A DNA stretch of 34,888 nt, taken from contig NZ_SWLG01000028.1 in NCBI RefSeq assembly GCF_005747095.1, positions 1 through 34,888 of the forward strand, in the 5' to 3' direction. Both the position numbers and the translations under genes were made by a program. The notes beneath the pieces are model-generated. The model did no database searches, was not told where the DNA came from, and was given only the letters and a program-made list of their open reading frames with translations. Below, in pieces: positions 1 to 10,860 of the stretch. This DNA is from Exobacillus caeni (GTDB taxonomy: Bacteria > Bacillota > Bacilli > Bacillales > Guptibacillaceae). Position 1 is the stretch's first letter. Every line of letters begins with the position of its first letter.

Positions 1-98
1 AAGATCAGGGAGCAAGCTCCCATCTCTTCGCTCGACTTGCATGTATTAGGCACGCCGCCAGCGTTCGTCCTGAGCCAGGATCAAACTCTCCGATAAAA
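1..98 (-). rRNA. rrs: 16S ribosomal RNA, 5' end only
   Basis: Read on the minus strand, this begins TTTATCGGAGAGTTTGATCC and continues with the universal 16S start (CTGGCTCAGGACGAACGCTGG, then the GGCGTGCCTAATACATGCAAG helix). It runs off the left edge of the window in variable region V1. The 5' end at about position 98 is set by the Bacillus-type sequence before the AGAGTTTGATCC block. The gene lies directly downstream of gyrA and in the same direction, which is the place of rrnO in B. subtilis. Only about 98 bases are present, so the genus cannot be judged from it. Confidence 0.96.
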
Positions 99-146
99 GA
101 TAAGTTCAATCTAGCTTTAAAGCTTAATTCGCTTGGCGTTTTGTTC

Positions 147-160
147 AGTTTTCAAAGAAC
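147..160 (-). promoter_or_regulatory. boxA-like antitermination element in the rrn leader
   Basis: The minus strand reads GTTCTTTGAAAACT about 50 bases before mature 16S. This matches the boxA element (core TGTTCTTTGAAAA) of Bacillus rRNA leaders, which recruits NusB-S10 for antitermination. The flanking leader (AACAAAACGCCAAGCGAA) is also typical of Bacillus rrn operons. Confidence 0.7.
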
Positions 161-233
161 TACGACGCACAGGATATGATAGCCTTCAGCCAGTAACCCT
201 TCATGCGTTTCGTCGTTTTCAGCGACAAGATAA

Positions 234-262
234 AGTATATCACCTTATTTCGCAGAAGTCAA
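234..262 (-). promoter_or_regulatory. rrn promoter, proximal (closest to 16S)
   Basis: On the minus strand, TTGACT (257-262) is followed after 17 bases by TATACT (234-239). The predicted start is a G at about 226, within TTGTCGCT. The region 221-265 is an almost full copy of 312-355, including an identical block around the -35 (251-265 and 341-355). A G start nucleotide fits the GTP-sensing stringent control known for Bacillus rRNA promoters. Confidence 0.75.
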
Positions 263-324
263 CAACTTTTAAAGAAGTTTTTTCGCTTCACTATGACTAT
301 CTTGCCCTCATAGCGACAAAAACT

Positions 325-352
325 ATTATATACTACATTTCGCAGAAGTCAA
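325..352 (-). promoter_or_regulatory. rrn promoter, middle
   Basis: On the minus strand, TTGACT (347-352) is followed after 16 bases by a perfect TATAAT (325-330). The predicted G start at about 317 is again within TTGTCGCT. It is one of two near-identical promoter modules repeated about 90 bases apart. Confidence 0.75.
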
Positions 353-391
353 CAATCATATTTTATAAGATGTCTCAAATGCGACTTTCCT

Positions 392-421
392 AATATACCA
401 CTTTATACTCTTTTAAGTCAA
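392..421 (-). promoter_or_regulatory. rrn promoter, distal
   Basis: On the minus strand, TTGACT (416-421) is followed after 18 bases by TATATT (392-397). The initiating region again carries the AGTCGC motif (about 381-386), with a likely G start near 385. It shares less sequence with the other two promoters than they share with each other. Confidence 0.6.
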
Positions 422-473
422 ACACTTTTTTAAAATTAAACTTCTCGTTTGTTCATTCTTCCCCCAGTACCCC

Positions 474-512
474 TTCTCACAAAGAAAGAAGAAGCCTTTC
501 GGGGCTTCTTCT
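474..512 (-). terminator. Rho-independent terminator of gyrA
   Basis: The arms 487-496 and 503-512 form a 10-bp stem (AGAAGAAGCC / GGCTTCTTCT) with a six-base loop. On the minus strand a T-rich tail follows (TTTCTTT). It lies just after the gyrA stop and separates gyrA from the rrn promoters. Confidence 0.8.
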
Positions 513-522
513 AATGATATTA

Positions 523-3099
523 TTATTCTTCGCTATCTGAATCTGCATCTACATCAGATTCCGTTGTTTCTGTTTCTTCTGTCCCATTTTGATCGTCGGC
601 TTCCAGACCTTCTAAGTTTTCCTGGTTTTCAAGGCCTTCTTCAACCACTTCATCTTCCAACCCATTTTCATCAATATCTACTTTTGCAACTGTAGCTACT
701 GATTCTCCTTCGCCAAGACGAATTAAACGAACACCTTGCGTATTTCTTCCTGTTTGTGAAATTCCTTCAACATTCGTGCGGATAAGAACACCGCTTTCTG
801 TAATGATCATTAATTCATCTTCGGGGGTAACAGTCTTTAAGGAACTGACATCTCCATTCTTTTCTGTAATGTTACATGTTTTGATCCCTTTTCCCCCTCG
901 GCTTTGAATCCGATATTCCTGCATTGGAGTGCGTTTTCCAAATCCTTTTTCCGTAACAATCAGAATATCAATATCCTGATCTTCATCAAGAACTCCAACA
1001 CCAACAACCTGATCTTCTTCCTGCAGGGTGATTCCTTTCACCCCGGTTGCTGTTCGTCCCATTGACCGAACATCGGTTTCGTGGAATCGGATCGCCATTC
1101 CTTTTTTCGTACCTAAAATAAGCTCTTTTTTGCCATCGGTTAAGCGAACTGCAATCAATTCGTCATCTTCACGGAAATTAATGGCAATTAAGCCGCCTTT
1201 TCGTATGTTAGCAAATGAAGATAACGGAGAACGTTTGGTAATACCCTGTTTGGTTACAAAGAATACTGACCAGTCATCGACAAATTCTTCGATTGGAATA
1301 ACTGCAGTAATGTATTCTCCTTTTTCAATTTGAAGAAGATTAATAATCGGAATTCCTTTGGCAGTACGGCCCAGTTCCGGTATCTCATAACCCTTCAAAC
1401 GATAAACTTTTCCTTTGTTTGTAAAGAAAAGAATGGTGTTATGGGTTAGGGTTGTGAACAAATGCTCTACAAAGTCTCCATCATGTGTCCCCATTCCCTG
1501 AATGCCCCGACCGCCTCTTCTCTGGCTCTTGTATGTGTCGATCGGCAACCGCTTAATATAACCGTTATGGGTAAGGGTTATAACAATATTTTGTTTAGGT
1601 ATAAGGTCTTCATCTTCAATCATATCGAACCCAACAGTTATTTCTGTTCTTCGCGGATCAGCGAATTTCTCTTTAACTTCTGAAAGTTCTTCCCGGATAA
1701 TTTCCAGTACTTTTTCTTCATCAGCAAGGATCGCTTTTAACTCTGCAATACGTTTAATAAGTTCCTGATATTCGTCTTCAATTTTGTCCCTTTCAAGACC
1801 TGTCAAGCGTTGAAGGCGCATATCCAGGATAGCCTGTGCTTGTTCATAGCTTAAAGAAAACTGTTCCATCAAACCTTCTCGAGCAATATCAGTTGTCTTA
1901 GAAGAACGGATCAAACTGATGATTTCGTCGATATGATCAAGCGCAATGCGTAGTCCTTCAAGAATGTGGGCACGCGCTTCTGCCTTTTTGAGCTCGAATT
2001 CAGTCCGTCTGCGAATGACAACTTTTTGATGGTCAAGATAGTGAGTCAGGCATTCTTTTAAATTTAGAACTTTAGGCTGACCGTCTACTAGTGCGAGTAT
2101 ATTGATACCAAAGCTTGTTTGCAGGGCCGTTTGTTTATATAAGTTATTTAAAAGAACGTTAGCATTTGCATCCCTGCGAACTTCGATGACAATTCTCATA
2201 CCATTTCGGTCAGATTCATCCCGAAGGTCAGTGATTCCCTCGATTTTTTTATCGCGAACAAGTTCAGCGATTTTTTCAATCAATTTCGCTTTATTTACCT
2301 GGTAAGGTATTTCATTGACGATAATTGTTTTCTTGCCATTCGGCGATTCTTCAATTTCAGATTTTGCACGGAGGATAATGGAACCCTTTCCTGTTTGATA
2401 AGCCTTACGAATACCTTCTCTACCTAAAATTTCTGCTGCAGTAGGGAAGTCAGGTCCTGGAATATACTCCATTAATTCAGGAATTGAAATTTCCGAATTA
2501 CGACTTAATTCAAGCAATCCGTCTATCACTTCACCAAGATTGTGCGGCGGTATATTTGTTGCCATCCCAACAGCAATACCTGCAGCTCCATTAACGAGCA
2601 AGTTAGGGAACCTTGCCGGTAGCACAATCGGTTCTTTTTCTGAACCATCATAGTTTTCCTGGTAATCGATTGTATCTTTGTTGATGTCCCTGACCATCTC
2701 CATAGAGATTTTAGACATCCTCGCTTCTGTATAACGCATCGCTGCGGCTGCATCGCCGTCAACAGACCCAAAGTTTCCGTGTCCATCGATCAGCATGTGC
2801 CGGAAGTTAAAATCCTGTGCCATCCTTACCATCGTGTCATAAACAGCTGAATCACCATGAGGATGGTATTTACCAATTACTTCACCCACAATACGGGCTG
2901 ATTTTTTATAAGCTTTGTCTGATGTCATGCCCAAATCATTCATCGCATATAAAATACGGCGGTGAACCGGCTTCAGTCCGTCTCGAACATCAGGGAGAGC
3001 ACGGCTAACAATAACGCTCATAGCATAATCCATAAAGGAGGTACGCATTTCCTGACTTATATTAATTTCTTTAACTCTAGATCTTTCCATATCTGCCAT
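523..3099 (-). CDS. gyrA: DNA gyrase subunit A
   Basis: This is the breakage-reunion subunit of DNA gyrase, which with GyrB introduces negative supercoils using ATP. The product is 858 residues. The catalytic tyrosine is Tyr123 in [11 protein letters not shown]. The quinolone-determining positions read Ser84 and Asp88, so the common resistance change at Ser84 is absent. The C-terminal beta-pinwheel domain carries the GyrA box (QRRGGRG), which is needed for DNA wrapping. The last 45 or so residues form a very acidic tail rich in Glu, Asp and Thr. The start chosen is the ATG at 3099, with GGAGG eight bases upstream. A longer in-frame ATG at 3114 overlaps that ribosome-binding site and is unlikely to be used. 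It lies downstream of gyrB on the same strand, with a hairpin between them. Confidence 0.98.
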   Translation of the reverse strand: MADMERSRVKEINISQEMRTSFMDYAMSVIVSRALPDVRDGLKPVHRRILYAMNDLGMTSDKAYKKSARIVGEVIGKYHPHGDSAVYDTMVRMAQDFNFRHMLIDGHGNFGSVDGDAAAAMRYTEARMSKISMEMVRDINKDTIDYQENYDGSEKEPIVLPARFPNLLVNGAAGIAVGMATNIPPHNLGEVIDGLLELSRNSEISIPELMEYIPGPDFPTAAEILGREGIRKAYQTGKGSIILRAKSEIEESPNGKKTIIVNEIPYQVNKAKLIEKIAELVRDKKIEGITDLRDESDRNGMRIVIEVRRDANANVLLNNLYKQTALQTSFGINILALVDGQPKVLNLKECLTHYLDHQKVVIRRRTEFELKKAEARAHILEGLRIALDHIDEIISLIRSSKTTDIAREGLMEQFSLSYEQAQAILDMRLQRLTGLERDKIEDEYQELIKRIAELKAILADEEKVLEIIREELSEVKEKFADPRRTEITVGFDMIEDEDLIPKQNIVITLTHNGYIKRLPIDTYKSQRRGGRGIQGMGTHDGDFVEHLFTTLTHNTILFFTNKGKVYRLKGYEIPELGRTAKGIPIINLLQIEKGEYITAVIPIEEFVDDWSVFFVTKQGITKRSPLSSFANIRKGGLIAINFREDDELIAVRLTDGKKELILGTKKGMAIRFHETDVRSMGRTATGVKGITLQEEDQVVGVGVLDEDQDIDILIVTEKGFGKRTPMQEYRIQSRGGKGIKTCNITEKNGDVSSLKTVTPEDELMIITESGVLIRTNVEGISQTGRNTQGVRLIRLGEGESVATVAKVDIDENGLEDEVVEEGLENQENLEGLEADDQNGTEETETTESDVDADSDSEE

Positions 3100-3177
3100 A
3101 CGGAAAACCTCCATGTTTCACTTATTAATAATCCTTTTATAGACACAGGGATCTCCTGCTTGTCTTAGATCTATTCA

Positions 3178-3204
3178 AGCAGAAAAAGGGGAATATTCCC
3201 CTTT
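3178..3204 (-). terminator. Hairpin after gyrB, probable terminator or attenuator
   Basis: A perfect 20-base palindrome, AAAGGGGAATATTCCCCTTT (3185-3204), lies 13 bases after the gyrB stop. On the minus strand it is followed by a T-run (TTTTTC). It should end or reduce transcription between gyrB and gyrA. The 80 or so bases left before gyrA could then hold a separate gyrA promoter, which I could not identify with confidence. Confidence 0.65.
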
Positions 3205-3217
3205 ATTCTGGTGTATC

Positions 3218-5155
<1,938 letters not shown>

Positions 5156-5280
5156 CTACATTCCTCTATTAACGATTCTGATAAATCCAAAATCACAGCA
5201 TGCAGATTAAAGATCCCCATGCTAATGAATAATTTATTTTTTCGTGTAAAAGATAGTCTTAGTACATTATCAAATGTGAA

Positions 5281-5568
5281 CTAACTAAAAGAATCAAATG
5301 TTTGCAAATCGGAAGGCTTATCAAAGTCACTTACCATACGGGCTCTTCGCTTTAATGTGACCGATGATAAAGGGGAAAGATAGATTGTATCCGTTGTGAC
5401 GACAATCGATTTTGTTAGATCCTTTCCAATATCAACAACCAGTCCATCTTTTTGATGCCTTGCCAAAAATTCATTGGTAATTTCAGATGTTTCCAGTATT
5501 TGACGGTCAATAATGGCCACTACATCTCTCGATCGAACCACGACATCTTCACCTAAATGAATGAACAT
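5281..5568 (-). CDS. remB: Extracellular matrix regulator RemB (YaaB)
   Basis: This 95-residue protein of the RemB/YaaB family starts MFIHLGEDVVV. In B. subtilis RemB influences biofilm-matrix gene expression, and it is related to the DNA-binding regulator RemA. The conserved pattern is seen in the N-terminal beta-rich half (DVVAIIDRQ) and the TTDTIYLSPLSSVTLKRR segment. The C-terminal 15 or so residues exceed the 81-residue B. subtilis protein. Its GAGGTG ribosome-binding site overlaps the recF stop (gap of nine bases), so it is probably translated from the recF transcript. The function is by homology only. Confidence 0.85.
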   Translation of the reverse strand: MFIHLGEDVVVRSRDVVAIIDRQILETSEITNEFLARHQKDGLVVDIGKDLTKSIVVTTDTIYLSPLSSVTLKRRARMVSDFDKPSDLQTFDSFS

Positions 5569-5577
5569 ACCGCCACC

Positions 5578-6696
5578 TCATTTCGTTTGAAAAATCTCTC
5601 CTTGCTTGACCTCAAACATCGATGCTTTGTCTAATGTGGAATGATGGATGCCCTCCACACTAGTAGTCGTTACAAAAGTTTGGACTCTCCCTTGAATCGT
5701 ATTTAACAGATGTGATTGCCTGAAATCATCTAGTTCAGACAACACATCATCTAATAACAGCAATGGATACTCGCCAACTTCCCCTTTAATGAGTTCGATT
5801 TCAGCAAGTTTTAAAGAAAGTGCTGTTGTACGTTGCTGTCCCTGTGAACCAAAGGTTTGGACATCTTTTCCGTTTACGAAAAATGACAAATCATCTCGAT
5901 GAGGGCCGGCAAGTGTGACGCCCCGTTCTATTTCTCTATCTTTTATTTTATCAAACTTTTGTTTGTATGCTTCTACTATTTTCGACAAATCCATCGTTTC
6001 TGATACCTCAGCGGATGGATTATATTGAATTTTCAACTCTTCCAGGTTACGGCTGATTCCCCTGTGGATCGGCTCAGCCCATTCTTGAAGCAACTCAATA
6101 AACCGGAATCTTCTTATAATGACATTCGCCGCTTGCTCAACAAGCTGGTCAGTCAGTATTTCCATCATGATCATTTTTTCTTGTGAGCTGTTCCTCATAT
6201 TTTTAAGAAGGCTGTTCCGCTGTTGAAGGAGTTTTATATACTGGCCAAGGTGGTAAAGATAGACAGGTTGTACCTGGCCGATTTCCATATCGATGAACCG
6301 GCGTCTAACGCCCGGGCTGCCCTTTACAAGATTCAAATCCTCCGGAGCAAACATAACCACGTTCAGCGCACCGATGTATTCACTTAATTTTTTTTGCTCA
6401 AGGTGATTGACTTTTGCCTTTTTCCCCTGCTGGGATATGACGAGCTGAAGTGAGAGGGAGCCGGTCTTTTTTTCAATCCTACCTTCTATTTTAGCATATT
6501 CTTCATCCCATTTGATGAGTTCTTTGTCTCTGGAGGTCCGATGGGAATTTGCCATTGCCAGAACATAGATCGCTTCCATGACGTTTGTTTTGCCCTGAGC
6601 GTTTTCACCCAAAAAAACATTTATCTTATTTTCAAAAGACAGCTCCATCTTTTTGTAATTGCGATAGTTTGTTAGTCGAAGTTCATTTAAATGCAA
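5578..6696 (-). CDS. recF: DNA replication and repair protein RecF
   Basis: This is an SMC-like ATPase that acts with RecO and RecR to load RecA at gapped DNA. The product is about 372 residues, against 370 in B. subtilis. Walker A is GENAQGKTN at residues 30-38. The ABC signature region is GSQGQQRT, and Walker B is [12 protein letters not shown] near the C-terminus. The start chosen is the TTG at 6696 (protein [13 protein letters not shown]), because a GGGGG ribosome-binding site lies seven bases upstream and family members begin here. Another TTG at 6714 would overlap the yaaA stop and has no site of its own. The gene sits 14 bases after yaaA, in a dnaN-yaaA-recF-remB order typical of Firmicutes. 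Confidence 0.97.
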   Translation of the reverse strand: MHLNELRLTNYRNYKKMELSFENKINVFLGENAQGKTNVMEAIYVLAMANSHRTSRDKELIKWDEEYAKIEGRIEKKTGSLSLQLVISQQGKKAKVNHLEQKKLSEYIGALNVVMFAPEDLNLVKGSPGVRRRFIDMEIGQVQPVYLYHLGQYIKLLQQRNSLLKNMRNSSQEKMIMMEILTDQLVEQAANVIIRRFRFIELLQEWAEPIHRGISRNLEELKIQYNPSAEVSETMDLSKIVEAYKQKFDKIKDREIERGVTLAGPHRDDLSFFVNGKDVQTFGSQGQQRTTALSLKLAEIELIKGEVGEYPLLLLDDVLSELDDFRQSHLLNTIQGRVQTFVTTTSVEGIHHSTLDKASMFEVKQGEIFQTK

Positions 6697-6710
6697 CGGG
6701 AGACCCCCAT

Positions 6711-6929
6711 TCAATCAACTGATACAATAAATTCTCCTACGTCAGGGATCGAAACGGTATCCTGATCATAAAGTTTTCTTCCTCGGCGATTTTCTTCTTC
6801 CCCGTTAACATAAACGAGGTATTCAGCAAGAAACATTTTTGCCATACCGCCTGTATCAATAACTCCAGCTTCTTTAAGCAATTGGCCAAGTGTAATATAG
6901 TCGCCTTTTAATGTTATTGTTTCTGTCAT
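6711..6929 (-). CDS. yaaA: S4-domain protein YaaA
   Basis: This small protein of about 72 residues has an S4 RNA-binding domain. The diagnostic run is [18 protein letters not shown], with [11 protein letters not shown] further on. The B. subtilis homologue (YaaA/RlbA) is implicated in ribosome assembly. The ATG at 6929 is preferred over the GTG at 6938, since GGGTGA lies just before it and overlaps the GTG. It is followed by recF after 14 bases. Confidence 0.9.
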   Translation of the reverse strand: MTETITLKGDYITLGQLLKEAGVIDTGGMAKMFLAEYLVYVNGEEENRRGRKLYDQDTVSIPDVGEFIVSVD

Positions 6930-7104
6930 GCTTATCACCCAGTTTTTTTATTTTTAAACAAGCTTCTTTATTTTCCGGATAGCTGCAAACATGAAAACTG
7001 GCCAGCTAAAACCAAAAAGAATCGATCGCTGCGGATACATAAATATCAGATTAACCTGGTGTTCCCTTTAAAAGCAGGCAATCTGGATCTTTTTAAGATG
7101 AACA

Positions 7105-7161
7105 AATGAAAGCTACCAGGACAAGCCTAAGAATAAACCTTGTCTCTAGTAGCTTTTCATT
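7105..7161. other. Long imperfect stem-loop between dnaN and yaaA
   Basis: The arms 7105-7125 and 7139-7161 pair over about 18-20 bp (the GAAAGCTAC part of one arm with GTAGCTTTTC of the other) around a 13-base loop. On the minus strand it follows the dnaN stop by about 57 bases. The sequence after it (TTGTTCATC) is only weakly T-rich, so it is a possible terminator or attenuator rather than a clear one. The rest of the 290-base dnaN-yaaA gap shows nothing else that I recognise. Confidence 0.5.
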
Positions 7162-7217
7162 CTATTTTACCAAAAATTCATTTATGGTGTTAGAAATTAA
7201 CTTTTGCTTTTTTCTTC

Positions 7218-8360
7218 TTAATACGTTCGAACCGGCAGAATCAGTTGTAGAATTGAATCTCCTTCTATAGGTCGAATCAAAAATGGCCTCATCGCGCCAG
7301 TAAAACTGATTAGAACTTCAGAACTGTCCATTGCCCTTAATGCGTCCATCACATATTTTGCGCTGAAAGAAATTTTTAATTCTTCCCCTTCATAACTTTG
7401 TGCTTCGACTTGTTCGAATACTTTACCAATTTCCGGAGAATTCGACGAAATTTCCATCAAGTCATTATCCTGGCTTACCAACTTAACAACATTGTTTCTT
7501 CCTTCACGGGCAAGAACAGATGCGCGGTCGATCGCTTGAAGCATTTGTTTTGCAGAAACAGTTATCGTTGTTTTGCTTTCATTTGGAACTAGTTTGCTTG
7601 TATCTGGATAGTTTCCATCAAGCAATCTAGAGAAGAAAAGAAGCTGCTTTGCCTTAAATAAAATTTGGTTTTCAGCGACAATGATTTCAATCAAGTCATC
7701 AGTATCATCAATAATTTTCGCAAGCTCGCTCAAACTCTTCCCCGGGATCACGATATTAGAAAAATTAAGGTCACCGTCTTTCGATTCAATGGTCACATTT
7801 CTCATCGCAAGACGGTGGCTATCTGTTGCAGTACAGGTCAAGCGCCCTTCTTCAAGTTGCCAGTTTACACCTGTCAACACAGGGCGTGTTTCTGAGGTGG
7901 ACACTGCGAATACAGTTTGGCGAATAATTGATTTTAATAGATCCGCTTGAATACTAAATCCTTCTGTACCTTCTACTTCCGGTAGCCGCGGGTATTCTTC
8001 AGGATCAAGGCCGTTTAAATTGAATTCGGAGGAACCAGAACGAATTCTTGTTGTTAAACTATCAAGTACTTCCATCTCCACCGTTTCACCGGGTAGTTTT
8101 TTTACAATATCTGCGAAAAAACGAGCTTGAAGAACAATGCTCCCCATTTTAGAAATCTCTACATTTTGGCGATCGTCTTCTTGTATTGGAATAAAGCATT
8201 CGATGGAAATATCTGAGTCGCTACCTGTTAATGTAATCCCTTCATCACTGGCAACAATTTTGATCCCCGTTAGAATTGGAATCGTTGTTCTTGAGGATAC
8301 TGCTTTCATAACGTCCTGGACATTGGATACTAATGTTTCTCTATTAATCGTAAACCGCAT
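7218..8360 (-). CDS. dnaN: DNA polymerase III beta subunit (sliding clamp)
   Basis: This is the ring-shaped processivity clamp that holds DNA polymerase III and many repair proteins on DNA. The 380-residue length is the family norm, and three repeated clamp domains span the protein. Recognisable segments are ATDSHRLAMR in the middle domain and the C-terminal LILPVRTY. A strong ribosome-binding site, AGGAGGAG, lies five bases before the ATG. It is downstream of dnaA on the minus strand. The 202-base dnaA-dnaN gap carries the unwinding part of oriC. Confidence 0.98.
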   Translation of the reverse strand: MRFTINRETLVSNVQDVMKAVSSRTTIPILTGIKIVASDEGITLTGSDSDISIECFIPIQEDDRQNVEISKMGSIVLQARFFADIVKKLPGETVEMEVLDSLTTRIRSGSSEFNLNGLDPEEYPRLPEVEGTEGFSIQADLLKSIIRQTVFAVSTSETRPVLTGVNWQLEEGRLTCTATDSHRLAMRNVTIESKDGDLNFSNIVIPGKSLSELAKIIDDTDDLIEIIVAENQILFKAKQLLFFSRLLDGNYPDTSKLVPNESKTTITVSAKQMLQAIDRASVLAREGRNNVVKLVSQDNDLMEISSNSPEIGKVFEQVEAQSYEGEELKISFSAKYVMDALRAMDSSEVLISFTGAMRPFLIRPIEGDSILQLILPVRTY

Positions 8361-8394
8361 TGTTCTCCTCCTATCAAATCTCTAAATGAAAGGT

Positions 8395-8442
8395 TATTAT
8401 ATTTATTATTTTTTTAAAAAAAAGAAGTAGTGATAATAATAG
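8395..8442 (-). other. oriC: oriC unwinding element: DnaA-trios and AT-rich DUE
   Basis: Next to a perfect DnaA box (8455-8463), a second weaker box (8447-8455) and a short G/C tract (8442-8446), the plus strand read 3'-5' from 8439 gives AAT, AAT, AGT, GAT, GAA, GAA. Five of these six triplets fit the DnaA-trio pattern 3'-[G/A]A[T/A]-5'. Immediately beyond (8395-8421) is an A/T-only tract. Box, GC spacer, trios and AT-rich DNA in this order is the basal unwinding system described for B. subtilis, where DnaA loads on one strand and opens the duplex. Confidence 0.8.
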
Positions 8443-8446
8443 GGGC

Positions 8447-8558
8447 TGTGGATGTGTGGATAACATTATGAAAACCCAATCAGCAAGAGTGATCCACTTG
8501 TGGATACAGTGTGAATAACCCCGGTGTTCTTATGCACAGGCTATCCAGTTTTTCCACA
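8447..8558. other. oriC: oriC DnaA-box cluster in the dnaA-dnaN gap
   Basis: This cluster is equivalent to incC of B. subtilis. DnaA boxes, consensus TTATCCACA: 8455-8463 perfect (as TGTGGATAA); 8499-8507 (TGTGGATAC), 8510-8518 (TGTGAATAA), 8530-8538 (TTATGCACA) and 8550-8558 (TTTTCCACA), each one mismatch; 8447-8455 (TGTGGATGT), two mismatches. The cluster lies between the dnaA stop and the DnaA-trio element. Confidence 0.88.
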
Positions 8559-8562
8559 GGCC

Positions 8563-9915
8563 CTATCCTTTTATTTGATCTGTTACTTCTTGAATTTTTT
8601 TCTTTAACTGATGATCTGTCTGAAGAAGCTTGGATATTTTCTCATGGGCATGGATCACAGTCGTGTGATCGCGTCCGCCAAATTCTTCTCCAATTTTCGG
8701 CAATGAGAAATCGGTTAACTCCCTTGATAAATACATTGCGATTTGCCGGGGAAACGCGACGGATTTTGTCCGTTTTTTTGCTACAAAGTCTTCCAGCTTA
8801 ACTGAAAACTGCTCCCCGACTACCTGCTGAATATCATGAATGGTAATTACTTTTGGTTTTGATGATGGAATAATATTTTTTAATGCTTCTGCAGCAAGAT
8901 CTGCATTCATATCCTGGTTAATAAGTGAAGAATAAGCCACTACACGAATTAAAGCGCCTTCCAGTTCACGGATGTTAGTGTCAATCTGGTTTGCGATATA
9001 TAACATCACTTCATTTGGAATATCCAATCCTTCTGCTTTTGCCTTTTTACGCAAAATGGCAATTCTTGTTTCCAGGTCAGGTGGAGTAATATCGGTGATT
9101 AGCCCCCATTCGAAACGGGAACGAAGCCGATCTTCAAGTGTAGGGATTTCTTTCGGCGGCCTGTCACTTGATATAACGATTTGTTTGCTCTCTTCATGCA
9201 AAGCGTTGAAGGTATGGAAAAACTCTTCCTGGGTTTGTTCTTTTCCTGCTAGAAATTGAATATCATCGATTAATAAGACATCCACGTTTCGATATTTATT
9301 TCTAAAATTTACAGTTCGGTTATCTCGAATCGAATTAATAAATTCATTCGTAAATTTCTCTGAAGAAAGATAAACCACTTTTGCATTAGGATTATGTTCG
9401 ATTACATAATGTCCGATCGCATGCATTAAGTGCGTTTTCCCAAGACCTACTCCCCCATAAATAAATAATGGATTATAGGCTTTGGCGGGTGCTTCAGCCA
9501 CAGCGAGTGATGCAGCATGTGCAAACCGGTTACCTGAACCAATAACAAAGGTATCAAAAGTATATTTTGAGTTAAGCATACTCTGAGGATTTTCTTCTGC
9601 CTGTCCTTCTTTTGCTTTTTTCGACTTTTTAACCGTTTGTTCGATATCCAGGTCTTCTTCTGACTGATTTTGGGGAATAATGAACTTTACTTGCAATTCA
9701 CTCCCTGTAATTTCGAGCAGGATTTCTGAGATCAAGTCCGAGTAACGCGATTCAAGCCAGTCTCTCGCAAATTCGTTTGGAGCAGTAATAATCAGTGTAT
9801 CCCGTTCAAGGCGATTTGCTGATGTTGATTTAAGCCATGTTTCAAAGCTTGGCTTACTTAATTTTTTTTCAATTTCCCTAAGTGCACCGTTCCATAGATC
9901 GTTTATATTCTCCAA
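8563..9915 (-). CDS. dnaA: Chromosomal replication initiator DnaA
   Basis: This AAA+ ATPase binds DnaA boxes and opens oriC. The product is 450 residues. Domain I is at 1-80, and a short variable linker rich in Lys, Glu and Gln is at 81-112. The AAA+ core has Walker [10 protein letters not shown] (154-162) and Walker [10 protein letters not shown]. The C-terminal helix-turn-helix carries the DnaA signature [15 protein letters not shown]. The start is the TTG at 9915 (MENINDLW), seven bases after AAGGAGG. A GTG immediately before it sits too close to that site, and B. subtilis DnaA also begins MENI from TTG. DnaA-box clusters flank both ends of the gene, which fits autoregulation and a bipartite origin. 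Confidence 0.98.
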   Translation of the reverse strand: MENINDLWNGALREIEKKLSKPSFETWLKSTSANRLERDTLIITAPNEFARDWLESRYSDLISEILLEITGSELQVKFIIPQNQSEEDLDIEQTVKKSKKAKEGQAEENPQSMLNSKYTFDTFVIGSGNRFAHAASLAVAEAPAKAYNPLFIYGGVGLGKTHLMHAIGHYVIEHNPNAKVVYLSSEKFTNEFINSIRDNRTVNFRNKYRNVDVLLIDDIQFLAGKEQTQEEFFHTFNALHEESKQIVISSDRPPKEIPTLEDRLRSRFEWGLITDITPPDLETRIAILRKKAKAEGLDIPNEVMLYIANQIDTNIRELEGALIRVVAYSSLINQDMNADLAAEALKNIIPSSKPKVITIHDIQQVVGEQFSVKLEDFVAKKRTKSVAFPRQIAMYLSRELTDFSLPKIGEEFGGRDHTTVIHAHEKISKLLQTDHQLKKKIQEVTDQIKG

Positions 9916-10028
9916 CACTGTCCCTCCTTTTCTGCGGAGATAAAAAATGAGGCTGACTGAAATTGCTTATGTAAAAGAGCAATGTACAACCTTTGTGTAA
10001 CGCAACTGAATCAAGATGAATATTTATA

Positions 10029-10360
10029 CTATCCACAAAATAACGCGTATATTATATTATAGTAGAAATACGAATAATCGACTTTTTTCACAAGTATGTG
10101 GACAAGATTATAAACAAGAAAGTGAATATGTCCACAAAATTATCCACAGGCTGTGGATACAACATAATTCGAGAACGGTTATTCACGAGTTAAAACACAA
10201 ATATCATATCAAAATAACCCCTTGATTGCAACGGGTTATTTGTGGTTATCCACAGGATACATATCTTGTGGAGTTATTTTGTCCACAGCACTAGATTTTG
10301 TGTAAAACTTGTCGATAAGTCTTGTGAATAAGAAAAATATGTCGAAAATAGTTATCCACA
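10029..10360. other. oriC: oriC DnaA-box cluster upstream of dnaA
   Basis: Perfect DnaA boxes lie at 10140-10148, 10246-10254 and 10352-10360. One-mismatch boxes lie at 10029-10037, 10097-10105, 10152-10160, 10279-10287, 10310-10318 and 10323-10331. Weaker ones lie at 10128-10136 and 10179-10187. The density (at least nine good boxes in 330 bases) corresponds to the incA/incB part of the Bacillus origin. Two sequences close to the Spo0A box (TTGTCGAA) lie among them, at 10309-10316 (TTGTCGAT) and 10339-10346 (ATGTCGAA). A/T-rich DNA follows at 10380-10500. Confidence 0.9.
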
Positions 10361-10556
10361 GATCGGTTAAGCTGTTATTTTAAGAGTTTATACATAGAAA
10401 GAAAAAAGTTTTGGAGAAGCAATATTTTATCTTAGTGATTGTTTCTTTTGAGATTGATCTATTTATTATAAAAAGGCACTTTTTTATAATATTGTTGTTT
10501 TGCAGAAGAGCGATAACCAGTGACGAAACGAACAGCTGAACGCTACGGAAGTAAAC

Positions 10557-10608
10557 TACGTTTTTCGCGGGCTCGTGCTGAGCTTCCTCTCACGCAAAGA
10601 ACGCCTGT
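10557..10608 (-). repeat. Diverged inverted copy of a Bacillus intergenic repeat
   Basis: This stretch matches, on the opposite strand, the copy at about 10793-10848. Shared blocks are CGCGGGC, AGCTTCCTC and GCAAAGAACGC, at roughly 80 percent over 45 bases by eye. Two copies facing each other about 190 bases apart could fold into a cruciform or a long RNA hairpin. Neither copy shows a transposase. Confidence 0.6.
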
Positions 10609-10740
10609 CTGGTTACGGCTCACAGAGACTAGTGGATTTTCCTTACCTCCTTGCGATAAGGCAACTTCGACTCTTTTTCTTTGTTCGCTGAGCTGTGCTT
10701 TAATGTTCCACATCTTTGAAAACCTTCAATTGATTGAAGC

Positions 10741-10860
10741 GAAGGGCAGTCGACTCCTGCGGGAAAAGCAACAGCTGAAGATCCCGCAGGAAGCGTTCTT
10801 TGCTGACGAGGAAGCTGAAGCGTTGCCCGCGGAAAGCGAACTGCCCGGAGCGGAAATCAA
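10741..10860 (+). repeat. GC-rich Bacillus-type intergenic repeat element
   Basis: The sequence runs through CGACTCCTGCGGGA, ATCCCGCAGGA, GAGGAAGCTGAAGCG, CCCGCGGAAAGCGAA and GCGGAAATCAA. I recognise this as a non-coding repeat scattered through many Bacillaceae genomes (from memory, not a search). It holds an inverted repeat, TCCTGCGGGA (10755-10764) with TCCCGCAGGA (10782-10791). Its base composition is clearly richer in G and C than the A/T-rich origin DNA around it. A 151-codon open frame at 10520-10975 spans both repeat copies and looks spurious. Confidence 0.65.

Noticed and set aside
133-393. An 86-codon open frame over the rrn promoters
   Set aside because: It runs antisense across three promoters and the leader, and its sequence contains the same peptide twice only because the promoter module is duplicated.
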